From AcAMD-5 sp044343935 (lineage in GTDB: Bacteria > Actinomycetota > Actinomycetes > S36-B12 > UBA5976), in assembly GCA_044343935.1 (NCBI GenBank), contig JBIJDU010000009.1, positions 1-55,468 of the forward strand: a stretch of DNA of 55,468 nt, given 5' to 3'. The position numbers were made by a program, and so were the translations under genes. The first letter of the stretch is position 1, and every line of letters begins with the position of its first letter. The notes under the pieces are model-generated. The model worked only from the letters and a program-made list of their open reading frames with translations, was not told where the DNA came from and did no database searches. Shown here in pieces: positions 34,377 to 42,328 of this stretch.

Positions 34377-34850
34377 ATGAACCCAATTGCAGTGTCGATA
34401 TTGCCGCCAGATCGAGCGATCAGATCGTTAGCGGCGGCATGGAGCATTAAGGCTTGGCGTGACTCATTTCCGAACGACACCGCACAGTGGTATCTAAATT
34501 TATACAAAACAGGTGATCTCCGATCAGGATTACCAGTCACCGTTTCGGCTCTGCTGGGCACAAAATTAATTGGGATTGGTTCATTGGTTACAGATGACGA
34601 GCTGCCTGGCTCAACTGAACCCGGGCCTTGGTTAGCAGCAGTATTTGTCGCGCCTAAATATCGAAGATTAGGTGCTGGCAGAATGATCGTGCATGAGTTA
34701 TTAGATCAAGCTGTTGCGTTGGGCTATCACGAGGTCTTCGCCTACACCGAAACTAAGTTGCAGTGGTATCAGAACATGGATTGGGAATTTCTGCGAACAG
34801 CAATGGTTGCAAACCACCCAGTGTCGGTCATTAGAAAGAGTTTGTATTAG
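34377..34850 (+). CDS. GNAT family N-acetyltransferase
   Basis: The 157-residue protein has the acetyl-CoA loop motif VAPKYRRLGAGRMIVHELL near residue 95 and a YTETKLQWYQNMDWEF end region typical of GNAT proteins. The ATG at 34377 is likely; 34350 would overlap the divergent gene. No ribosome site is visible, so a leaderless mRNA is possible. It abuts trmB with no gap and is probably co-transcribed. Substrate unknown. Confidence 0.85.
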   Translation: MNPIAVSILPPDRAIRSLAAAWSIKAWRDSFPNDTAQWYLNLYKTGDLRSGLPVTVSALLGTKLIGIGSLVTDDELPGSTEPGPWLAAVFVAPKYRRLGAGRMIVHELLDQAVALGYHEVFAYTETKLQWYQNMDWEFLRTAMVANHPVSVIRKSLY

Positions 34851-35501
34851 ATGCTCAATGATCTTCGCACTTTTCATCCCCGACGTTCACGACCATCAAC
34901 TGGTGCCAAATATGCGCTGGCGAATTTGCTGGAACAATATGAAATGCCAGCTGCGCCATGGGATTTCAATCAGCTAGCACCTGGTAAACGCATCGTAATT
35001 GAGATTGGTAGCGGGATGGGCGAGGCTGCGTTGGTTTTGGCAGGTGCTAACCCTGATGATTTTCTGATTTGCTTGGAAGTACACACGCCCGGAGTTGGCA
35101 GTTTGATTTTCAAGGCAGCAGAGGCAAAACTAACTAATATTAAAGTGGTAATTAGAGATGCCCTCGATGTGATTAATGAATTAGTACCAGATGAATCTAT
35201 TGCGGAATTTCGAATTTGGTTTCCAGATCCTTGGCGAAAAACTAGACATCACCGCCGCCGCATCATCCAACCAGAGATTGTGGAATTCCTACTCACCAAG
35301 CTCAAGCCTGGTGGCATTTTGCATACCATCACCGATTGGGATGACTATGGCGTGCAAATGCGAAAAGTGCTATTTAGCACTGATGGCTTGACGGTATCTG
35401 AGTTAACACAGCGACCAACCTGGCGACCAATCACCAAATTTGAACGACGCGCGCTGGAAGCTGGCCGTTCAATCCACGAATTCATTGGGGTAAAAAAGTA
35501 A
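34851..35501 (+). CDS. trmB: tRNA (guanine-N7-)-methyltransferase
   Basis: TrmB methylates G46 in the variable loop of tRNAs with S-adenosylmethionine. The 216-residue protein has the SAM site IEIGSGMGEAAL near residue 48, the substrate loop RIWFPDPWRKTRHHRRRI near 130 and the C-terminal TKFERRALEAGRSIHEF segment. It starts one base after the GNAT stop and ends at a strong terminator. Confidence 0.95.
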   Translation: MLNDLRTFHPRRSRPSTGAKYALANLLEQYEMPAAPWDFNQLAPGKRIVIEIGSGMGEAALVLAGANPDDFLICLEVHTPGVGSLIFKAAEAKLTNIKVVIRDALDVINELVPDESIAEFRIWFPDPWRKTRHHRRRIIQPEIVEFLLTKLKPGGILHTITDWDDYGVQMRKVLFSTDGLTVSELTQRPTWRPITKFERRALEAGRSIHEFIGVKK

Positions 35502-35516
35502 AGTTCGGAGAAGTAC

Positions 35517-35547
35517 AAAACCCCCTCGATTCGCCCGAGGGGGTTTT
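35517..35547 (+). terminator. Bidirectional intrinsic terminator after trmB
   Basis: AAAACCCCCTCG and CGAGGGGGTTTT form a perfect 12-bp stem around seven bases. The A-run and T-run flank the GC core on both sides, so it can end transcripts arriving from either direction. Confidence 0.9.
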
Positions 35548-35760
35548 GCCGCATCTGCCTCGTTGTCTTCCTGATCTTTCAATCGGTAACAACTGTGTGA
35601 GAGCTTTCGCTCCCATCTCGAATAACTTCACTCGGTTTACACTCAACTTGTCACCAAGGAACGTAGGTTGAATGATTTAGTTATTCGCGAGATTAGCCTC
35701 CACTTGCGTGGGTGATAGCCATCCAGTTGATGCGTAGGGATAGAAAACTCCTTCAGAAAT
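35548..35760. other. Gene-free, strongly self-complementary region (candidate RNA 1)
   Basis: ATCTCGAATAACT (35616-35628) is the exact complement of an ATCTCG..AATAACT segment at 35678-35692 apart from a two-base bulge. Between them TCAAC pairs with GTTGA, and outside are GAGC-GAAA-GCTC and CCAC-GCAA-GTGG hairpins with GNRA loops on the minus strand. If transcribed leftwards it would end at the bidirectional trmB terminator. I do not recognise the family, and no protein frame of useful length exists. Confidence 0.4.
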
Positions 35761-35804
35761 TAAATGTCAATACTTTTCAATGTAAAATTTTGATATCTCT
35801 CAAC

Positions 35805-35966
35805 CATTACTTGAGATTTGGTCACATTTAATTGGCACCCCGGGTAGCCAACCCAATTTGGCATCTAGTTTGATTTGCCATATCGGGGGCAGGAGACCGC
35901 GGGCGAATCGCGGAAGTCTCAACTCGTGCAATTGGGTGACAGGAAACTGTCACCCAATTGTTATTT
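35805..35966 (+). ncRNA. Candidate structured small RNA ending in a terminator (candidate RNA 2)
   Basis: In rightward orientation the segment folds into an ordered set of helices: CCCCG (35838-35842) with CGGGG (35884-35888) enclosing GGT/ACC and TGGCA/TGCCA hairpins, then GAGAC-CGCG with CGCG-GTCTC (35893-35920) and finally a 14-bp terminator with TTATTT. TTGAGA (35811) can also pair with TCTCAA (35916). The gene downstream is on the opposite strand, so this is not a leader. A TTGATAT near 35791 could be the -10. The family is unknown to me. Confidence 0.4.
35929..35966 (+). terminator. Intrinsic terminator with GAAA tetraloop
   Basis: CAATTGGGTGACAG and its exact complement form 14 bp around GAAA, followed by TTATTT on the plus strand. 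The stem touches the stop codon of the lipid kinase gene, which it may also serve from the other side. The T-run favours a plus-strand transcript. Confidence 0.85.
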
Positions 35967-36863
35967 CAGGATCTTTAACGCTGCTGGCATAACCGTAATT
36001 ACTAGCGGCGAATATCCGATTGGTTCACCATCTGCATAAGCCAAAATAGGTTGAGTCGAGTTGACTACTACTTCGGTCGCGCTCGACGACTCAAGTTTAG
36101 GATGATTTAGGTGCTTGCCAAAAAAGACTTTGGGTAACGTTCGGATAAAATCAAATTTTGTTACTTCGCCAACTGAAATAATCTCCAATTTTCCATCATC
36201 GAGGTTCGAGGTTGGTGAGATTTTCATACCGCCGCCAAACTGGCCAGAGTTACTAACCACAAAAAGCCAGATGTTTTGCTCCCTAATTGGCTGCTGATCG
36301 ATTGAAACAGATATCGGAATGCTGCGCCAACTACGCAATGCTTTAAGTGCCGAAACAACATATAGTGGCGCACCCCGCAGCCAGGTGTTGCCTTGCTGTT
36401 GTATTTCAAACGCAATACCCGCAGCTTTCGCGTCAATTCCAATACTTATTGCACCCAACCCAATTTTCTCGTTATTTACGGAAATAACATCAACACTTAA
36501 CTCGATGGGATTTCGAATTACTTTATTAACTGCAGCAATTGGATCTTTTGGAATACCAAGAACCGCGCAAAAATCATTTCCACGTCCAGCAGGCAGCGGT
36601 GCTAATAACACCTCAAGTTTATTTTTGACGATCATTTCTGCTGTTACTCGGAGTGAACCATCACCTGCTAGCAAGAATATGATTGATTCAGTTGCCATTT
36701 GAACCTGTTTCATTAAGTCAGTCTCATCAACTGAAATGTGGGTTCGAACTCGATAGCCGTTGCTTGATAATTGATCTGCAATTCCTTGATATTGCGATAG
36801 TGCTTTGCCGCCGCCAGAGATTGGATTTACCAGTAACAGGCAATTCCGCTCGAAATTAGACAT
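35961..36863 (-). CDS. YegS/diacylglycerol kinase family lipid kinase
   Basis: The protein of 300 residues has the family start LLLVNPISGGGKAL, the nucleotide motif LLAGDGSLR near residue 65 and PAGRGNDFCAVLGIP near 90, which are typical of YegS/DagK-like lipid kinases. These phosphorylate diacylglycerol or related lipids. The usual GGDGT reads AGDGS here. The ATG at 36863 overlaps the end of the EamA gene by 8 bp; an upstream start at 36902 would overlap more. The two genes form an operon. Confidence 0.88.
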   Translation of the reverse strand: MSNFERNCLLLVNPISGGGKALSQYQGIADQLSSNGYRVRTHISVDETDLMKQVQMATESIIFLLAGDGSLRVTAEMIVKNKLEVLLAPLPAGRGNDFCAVLGIPKDPIAAVNKVIRNPIELSVDVISVNNEKIGLGAISIGIDAKAAGIAFEIQQQGNTWLRGAPLYVVSALKALRSWRSIPISVSIDQQPIREQNIWLFVVSNSGQFGGGMKISPTSNLDDGKLEIISVGEVTKFDFIRTLPKVFFGKHLNHPKLESSSATEVVVNSTQPILAYADGEPIGYSPLVITVMPAALKILK

Positions 36864-37734
36864 TTGCTTTACGCCCTGAAAGCGCGACCGCAACACCAGC
36901 AATCACAATTAGGATTCCCAAATATTCCAGGGCTAATGGCTTTTGACCAAAAAACAAGAAGGTGTAAAAGATGGCAACCGGTGGAACTAGATAATAGACA
37001 ATGGTTGCTCGGGATACTTCAAGAAGTTGTACCGCTTTTGCCCAAGCCACATATCCGCCAGCTGAAACCACAACTGCCAATCCCAGCGCACCAAGCCAAG
37101 CAGTTTGCGTCGCTGTTTGCATTTGATCTAAAAGTGCTGGTGCCGTCCAACTAAACAAAAATGCACCTGGCCAAGTCGCATGCAAGGTAATGCTTAATGG
37201 ATGATATTTCACAACTAATGGTTTCAAGAAAACCGAATACAAACCAAGCCCAACAGCCGCAACTATGAGGAATGGCAACCCAGTGCTATCAGTAGTGCTT
37301 CCAGAAAAACCAAGCACAACTACCCCAGCAACGGCGAGCCAAACACCTACCCAACGTCGCAGCGGGATTTTTTCCTTCAAATAAATCGTGGATGCTAACA
37401 GCGTTACTACCGGTGCCATGTTAATTACAGTTGCTGCTGTGCCGGCACTGGAAACTTGTTGGCCTTCATACAAAAACCATTGATACATTGAAATGCCCAG
37501 TTGGCCAATTGCCGCAGTTAGGATTAAATCTCGAAGCGAAATGTGCATGCTGATTTTCATCAGAACTGCAATCAGCGCTAACAGCGCAGTTACCATCAAT
37601 GAGCGCAGCAGCACTAATGGACCAGGTGAAAAACTTTGTTCAGCTGCAATGATCCCTGGGTATGCCCCACCGAAACAAAGTACGGTGGCAGTCAATGCCA
37701 GGACGCCACTTAGGTAACTATTGCGCTCGGTCAC
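36856..37734 (-). CDS. EamA/DMT family transporter
   Basis: About ten hydrophobic segments in two repeated EamA units mark a drug/metabolite transporter. Each unit carries the typical end pattern (YLKEKIPLRRWVGVWLAVAGVVVL; FFGQKPLALEYLGILIVIAG, cited by hallmark KEKIPLRRW and GQKPLALEYLG). GTG 37734 was chosen as start because the repeat fold begins right after; a TTG at 37785 is possible. It is divergent from the NDH-2 gene and overlaps the lipid kinase. Substrate unknown. Confidence 0.85.
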   Translation of the reverse strand: MTERNSYLSGVLALTATVLCFGGAYPGIIAAEQSFSPGPLVLLRSLMVTALLALIAVLMKISMHISLRDLILTAAIGQLGISMYQWFLYEGQQVSSAGTAATVINMAPVVTLLASTIYLKEKIPLRRWVGVWLAVAGVVVLGFSGSTTDSTGLPFLIVAAVGLGLYSVFLKPLVVKYHPLSITLHATWPGAFLFSWTAPALLDQMQTATQTAWLGALGLAVVVSAGGYVAWAKAVQLLEVSRATIVYYLVPPVAIFYTFLFFGQKPLALEYLGILIVIAGVAVALSGRKANV

Positions 37735-37799
37735 AGCCCCTGACCTTAGAGCCAATACAATTAGTTTCCGAAGCAGCACGCTCAACTTAAGGATTCAAC

Positions 37800-39032
37800 G
37801 TGGCTCAACCCCCAAAAAAAATATTGGTAATTGGGGCTGGCTTTGGTGGGCTCTCATTTATAAAGGCGATGAAAGATAGTTCGGCTGAAATTACTTTGAT
37901 CGATTCCCATAACTTTCATACCTTTCTACCGTTGCTGTACCAAGTAGCGTCAGCAGGTTTAACGGCAGAATCCATCGCCCATCCGGCGCGAGCAGCGATC
38001 CGTGGGAAAAATGCCAAGTTCTTATTGGACACCGTAATTGATTTTGAGTTTGAACAAAATCGAGTCGTGCTCACTTCTGGTCAAAGATTGGATTATGACC
38101 AATTACTAATTGCAGCAGGTTCAGTCACCGCTGATTTTGGTGTAAAGGGTGTTAGTGAATTTACGCTAGGTATGAAGAGCATTGATGAAGCGTTAGTTAT
38201 TCGCTCAAAGGTAATGCGAGCATTAGAAAACGCGGCACGAGAAGGGCAGCAACCAGTGCCAATTGTGATTGTGGGTGGTGGACCAACTGGGGTTGAGCTA
38301 GCTGGCGCATTGGCAGAGTTGTCTCGAGTACTGCATAAAGATTTTCCAGAGTTAGGCCCAGCGCCGCTGCGCGTTACTTTAGTTGAGGCTGCCGACCATT
38401 TACTTAGCATGTTTCCAAAATCTCTCTCCGAAGTTGCTAGGCGCGATCTAAAGCGCCGCGGTGTTACAGTGTTAACCAATGCTCAAGTAGCCGAAGTCAC
38501 CAAGCAAGACGTAGCCTTAAAAGGTGGCCGATTGCTTGATTCTGAATTAACTATTTGGACCGCTGGCGTTAAGGGAAGTCCGCTGAGCAATCTAATTACC
38601 AAGCGAATGGATTTACCATCTCGAAGAGATGAGCGAGTATTAGTAGATGAGCAATTGCGGCCTGCTGCCGAGAAATTTCCTAACGTTTTTGTAATTGGCG
38701 ATATGGCAGCTTATTTAGCTGAAGATGAAAAGCCACTGCCAATGGTTGCACCAGTTGCAATGCAGATGGGTCGGCAGGTTGCTAAATTTGTAACTAATCC
38801 AGATGTGGCCGGCTTTAAATATCGAGATAAAGGTTCGATGGCAACAATTGGTAGATCTGATGCGGTGGTTTACGCCAACGGCTTGAAGTTATCTGGCTTC
38901 ATCGCCTGGTTGGCTTGGCTTGGTTTGCATCTGGCTTATTTACTTGGTGGCCGTAACAAATTGCAGGTAGTGATTGACTGGGCCTGGAATTACTTAACTT
39001 ACGACCGAACCGCACGGCAGATTCTGCGTTAA
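37800..39032 (+). CDS. ndh: Type II NADH dehydrogenase
   Basis: NDH-2 passes electrons from NADH to quinone without pumping protons. The 410-residue flavoprotein has the FAD motif IGAGFGGLS near residue 11, HTFLPLLYQVASAGL, the NADH motif IVGGGPTGVELAGALAEL near 160, and VFVIGDMAAY in the FAD-binding end. A C-terminal amphipathic or hydrophobic region (LSGFIAWLAWLGLHLAYLLG) anchors it at the membrane. GTG at 37800 follows AAGGA. It ends one base before the convergent rmuC gene. Confidence 0.94.
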   Translation: MAQPPKKILVIGAGFGGLSFIKAMKDSSAEITLIDSHNFHTFLPLLYQVASAGLTAESIAHPARAAIRGKNAKFLLDTVIDFEFEQNRVVLTSGQRLDYDQLLIAAGSVTADFGVKGVSEFTLGMKSIDEALVIRSKVMRALENAAREGQQPVPIVIVGGGPTGVELAGALAELSRVLHKDFPELGPAPLRVTLVEAADHLLSMFPKSLSEVARRDLKRRGVTVLTNAQVAEVTKQDVALKGGRLLDSELTIWTAGVKGSPLSNLITKRMDLPSRRDERVLVDEQLRPAAEKFPNVFVIGDMAAYLAEDEKPLPMVAPVAMQMGRQVAKFVTNPDVAGFKYRDKGSMATIGRSDAVVYANGLKLSGFIAWLAWLGLHLAYLLGGRNKLQVVIDWAWNYLTYDRTARQILR

Positions 39033-40163
39033 CTAATCTTCGTCATAATCGGGCGCGGGAATTTCTAGCAACGGATCATTATCTGGTTCATCGATGCCGC
39101 TGGCAATTGCGCGCGAGTTCATATCTTCAATTGACTTCATAAACATTCGATCAAATGACCGCGCTGCACTATCTATGTGTTTAGTTGCACTCGTAACCGA
39201 CTTTTGTGCTTTTCCTAAATGATCTGCAAAGACACTTGCTCGTTTATGTAGTTTTCTTGCTTCTTGTAAGTAAGAATCGATCTTCTGTGCAATTTGAAAT
39301 TGAGTTTCTAATCTCGCAATCGTGTGAAGCATGCCAAGCAAGGTAAACGGAGTGGCAATTGCAACTTTATGATTTGCCGCATACTCAACTAAGTTGGGAT
39401 CAACCCCAACTGCCTCTTGAAATGCTCCTTCAATTGGAATAAACATCACGGTGAAATTCGCTGAATTGTCTAACTCGCGCCAATATTCTTTATCGGAGAG
39501 CTGCTTAATGTGAGTGCGAATCTGCTTAGCAACTTTCTCCATTGCAGTATCGCGCTCTGGTCCTTGGAGCGAAACTGAATCTAAGTAGGCATCTAGCGGA
39601 ACTTTGCTATCTACCGCAATTTGGCCGCCTTGGGTTAACTTAATTACCATATCTGGCCGCAGCCGCTCATCATCTGAAATCACGGTTAGTTGTTCATCAA
39701 AATCAACGTAATCAACCATGCCAGCTAATTCAACTAGTCGGCGTAATTGCATTTCACCCCAGCGACCACGAACTTCAGGTCGACGTAGCGCACTGCTCAA
39801 CTGTGAAGTTTTTTCGTTAAGCTCTTTGCCGAGATCGCGATAATTATCTAATTGCTGCTTTAACTCAGCGCGCTGATTATCTAACAACTGCAGCTTTGAT
39901 TCGACTTTTTCTAAATTCTCACTTAGCGGCTTTAGCAGCAAATTCAATTCGGTGCGTCTAGCTTCATCTTCGCTGCGTTGTCGATCCCGCTCGCTCGCTG
40001 CGGCTTCAGTAAGTTTTGCAGCATGCCGATCTAGCACGGTTTGCGCAATATTCATAACTTCAGCTTCCGAAGCGCCGCTGCTTTGCTTGGTGCGAAGTAA
40101 CGCAATTACCAACACCAAAATAACCAGTAAAGCCGCAAGCAAGCCAATGAGCATTAGATCCAT
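39033..40163 (-). CDS. rmuC: DNA recombination protein RmuC
   Basis: The 376-residue protein has an N-terminal membrane anchor (LLAALLVILVLVIALL), a long coiled coil (about residues 55-125), and the RmuC nuclease-like core with RGRWGEMQLRRLVELAGM, DMVIKL, VDSKVPLDAYL and FIPIEGAF. RmuC limits inversions at short inverted repeats in enterobacteria; its action is thought to be on DNA at replication forks. The C-terminus is acidic (PAPDYDED). Length is normal for the family. Confidence 0.93.
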   Translation of the reverse strand: MDLMLIGLLAALLVILVLVIALLRTKQSSGASEAEVMNIAQTVLDRHAAKLTEAAASERDRQRSEDEARRTELNLLLKPLSENLEKVESKLQLLDNQRAELKQQLDNYRDLGKELNEKTSQLSSALRRPEVRGRWGEMQLRRLVELAGMVDYVDFDEQLTVISDDERLRPDMVIKLTQGGQIAVDSKVPLDAYLDSVSLQGPERDTAMEKVAKQIRTHIKQLSDKEYWRELDNSANFTVMFIPIEGAFQEAVGVDPNLVEYAANHKVAIATPFTLLGMLHTIARLETQFQIAQKIDSYLQEARKLHKRASVFADHLGKAQKSVTSATKHIDSAARSFDRMFMKSIEDMNSRAIASGIDEPDNDPLLEIPAPDYDED

Positions 40164-40199
40164 TTGGCTATTCTCTCAGCAAGATCAGACAAACGCGCT

Positions 40200-41033
40200 T
40201 TAAGCCAGCGCCAACGCGGCGGCGGCAGCGAAAGCCAAATAAACGCCGAAAAGCTGAATTCGAATCAACCGCTCATGCAGCAAAAACCGGGCCAGCAGCA
40301 CTGTGGTGGCTGGATAGAGCGAGCCAAGCACTGCCACGATTGCCAGCAAGCCGCGTTGACTTGCGAGCTGGAAGATCGCATTTGCACCAGCGTCCAAGAA
40401 GCCAGAAATAATGGCTAACTGCCAGGGGAAATTTGATTTAGTGAAATTGCGCAGCACCACAAAAACTGCAATTGCCACAAAAATGGATGAAGTCCAGCGA
40501 CCTACCGTTGCTGCCCAAATTCCAGAATCAACTGGTGCGGAACCCAGTGCTGATAAATAAAGCCCTATGGCAGAGCCACTAGCAATTGCAATTAGCACCG
40601 TGCTGAACTGAACTTTTCGGTGCTCACTTTTCTCCCGAGTAACTAACGTCACCGCGAGCACCGCGAGCACTACGCCAACAATTGCTAGCGTTGATAATCT
40701 CTCACCGCGAATTACCCCAACAACTAATGGCACCGAACCAGACATCACCGCTGTTATCGGTGAGACAATTCCCATCGGACCGCGACTAAGCGCGATGTAA
40801 AGCAGCGCAACTGCAATTGCGCCAATTAAGCCAGCAACTATTCCCCAAATTATGGCAGCTTGCGAAATTTCACCTGGCACTACAAACACCGCTGCCAGCG
40901 AAATGATTACCGCACCAGCTGGATACGCCACTACTAAAACCTGCATCGCACCAGCACGGCGTGATGCGATACCACCCATGTAATCCGCTACTCCCCAAGC
41001 CATGCTGGAGATCAACGCCAAAATTGCGGCCAA
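40200..41033 (-). CDS. EamA/DMT family transporter
   Basis: A second ten-segment EamA-type transporter of 277 residues. The first unit starts ILALISSMAWGVADYMGG and has a loop GERLSTLAIVGVVLAV; the second ends LLHERLIRIQLFGVYLAFAA, both typical for the family. It lies 15 bp downstream of the ICMT-like gene on the same strand and is followed by the rmuC gene, so it is probably in an operon with SDR and ICMT-like genes. Substrate unknown. Confidence 0.86.
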   Translation of the reverse strand: MAAILALISSMAWGVADYMGGIASRRAGAMQVLVVAYPAGAVIISLAAVFVVPGEISQAAIIWGIVAGLIGAIAVALLYIALSRGPMGIVSPITAVMSGSVPLVVGVIRGERLSTLAIVGVVLAVLAVTLVTREKSEHRKVQFSTVLIAIASGSAIGLYLSALGSAPVDSGIWAATVGRWTSSIFVAIAVFVVLRNFTKSNFPWQLAIISGFLDAGANAIFQLASQRGLLAIVAVLGSLYPATTVLLARFLLHERLIRIQLFGVYLAFAAAAALALA

Positions 41034-41048
41034 GTTAGGTTCTCGTTT

Positions 41049-41507
41049 CTAATTAGATTTTCTTGAAAGCTTAGGCACAAAAGCACCAACAGTTTTTTGA
41101 TAAGCAGCTGCTGCTGGATGCTTTGCTAACAACAACTGATCTTCGAAGTGTGCTTTGTTCAGCAACACAATAATTAGTGCCACCCAGCAAATCATGGTAA
41201 GCAACGTGGGATTGCCAAACATGATTGCCGCACCAATAGTAATTACCGCGCTGTACATCGGATGACGAATGTATTTATAAATACCGGACTTAATCAATGG
41301 CGCAGCTGGCCGCGGAATTGGTGATGCGGTGAGCGCAGGTCGCAGCGCAATTGCTGCAAACAGCAACATGAGAACTGACAGCACCATGAGCATCAGTGAA
41401 AGTGGACCAAACCAAGTTGGTGCAGTTACCGCAGGATCAGTTGGCAAGACCACTAAAGCGCCAAGTAGGCCAAACTGCGCAATTACAAACAATCGAGCCT
41501 TGGTCAA
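41049..41507 (-). CDS. Isoprenylcysteine carboxyl methyltransferase-like membrane enzyme
   Basis: The 152-residue protein has about four hydrophobic segments and the ICMT/PEMT-type SAM site SGIYKYIRHPMYSA near residue 80, followed by FEDQLLLAKHPAAAAYQK with the family's conserved Glu. Members methylate lipids or isoprenylated compounds; bacterial substrates are mostly unknown. It is 9 bp after the SDR gene and 15 bp before the transporter gene on the same strand. Confidence 0.84.
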   Translation of the reverse strand: MTKARLFVIAQFGLLGALVVLPTDPAVTAPTWFGPLSLMLMVLSVLMLLFAAIALRPALTASPIPRPAAPLIKSGIYKYIRHPMYSAVITIGAAIMFGNPTLLTMICWVALIIVLLNKAHFEDQLLLAKHPAAAAYQKTVGAFVPKLSRKSN

Positions 41508-41516
41508 CTTTGCTCC

Positions 41517-42245
41517 TTAAAAGTCAACTACGACCCTATCCTCCCAAAGCAACCCAGTTTGATCACTTTGTCCGCGAGTTGCTAACCAAAGCACGGTATC
41601 AGCCCCTTCAGCAATCGTGCGCGGTGCGGCTTCGCCACCCATGTCGGTTTTGATGTGTCCTGGACATACGGCATCAACTAATACATTTTTTGCCCCAAAA
41701 TTAAGTTCCGCAGCTAAGTTCTTAGTTAACGCAGTTACTGCAGTTTTGCTGATTCGATACGGCGCTAAACCGCCCATCAAGCCAGGACCGGTGAATCGAC
41801 CTAAACAAGCTGAAATCGTGATCACTCGACCATAGCCGGCGTCCTGCATCGCTGGCACAAACAACGACACCGCATTAAACACGCCATCCAAATTGGTGTT
41901 TATTACGCGATCCCATTCAGCTTTGCTAGTGCGCAGCGTGCGAGTTACTTTCTCCGCCATCACGCCGGCCGAGCAGATCAAAATCTGCGCATTGGCCAGC
42001 GGACCTAATTTTGATTTAACTGCTGCCAGCTCGTCATAGTTTGCTACATCGGCAGCAAGACCAACCACATCCAAGCCGCGGGCTAAAAATTCATCGGTCG
42101 TCTTACTTACTGAAGCTGGATCTTTCCCGATGATCACTACGGTGGCGCCAGCCAGTGCTAGCTGCTCAGCGCAGTAGCGGCCCAGGCCGCGTGAGCCACC
42201 GGTAATGACGGCAACTTGGCTGGATAAATCTGGTAATTGAGTCAT
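41517..42245 (-). CDS. Short-chain dehydrogenase/reductase
   Basis: The 242-residue SDR has the nucleotide motif ITGGSRGLGRY near residue 15, the catalytic Ser in ITISACLG, and YRISKTA with catalytic Tyr and Lys near 160. The C-terminal PGHIKTDMGG segment is typical of the classical group. The ATG at 42245 has AAGG eight bases upstream; the frame runs to 42281 but would reach towards the kgd promoter. It is the first gene of a run with the ICMT-like and EamA genes and is divergent from kgd. Substrate unknown. Confidence 0.9.
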   Translation of the reverse strand: MTQLPDLSSQVAVITGGSRGLGRYCAEQLALAGATVVIIGKDPASVSKTTDEFLARGLDVVGLAADVANYDELAAVKSKLGPLANAQILICSAGVMAEKVTRTLRTSKAEWDRVINTNLDGVFNAVSLFVPAMQDAGYGRVITISACLGRFTGPGLMGGLAPYRISKTAVTALTKNLAAELNFGAKNVLVDAVCPGHIKTDMGGEAAPRTIAEGADTVLWLATRGQSDQTGLLWEDRVVVDF

Positions 42246-42328
42246 GGGAGTACCTTCTAGTGATTGCCGCTTCCTCGCCACCTGAGGGCAGTAGGCTTAT
42301 CTCCTCAGTCACAACCGCAGGAGAAAAC

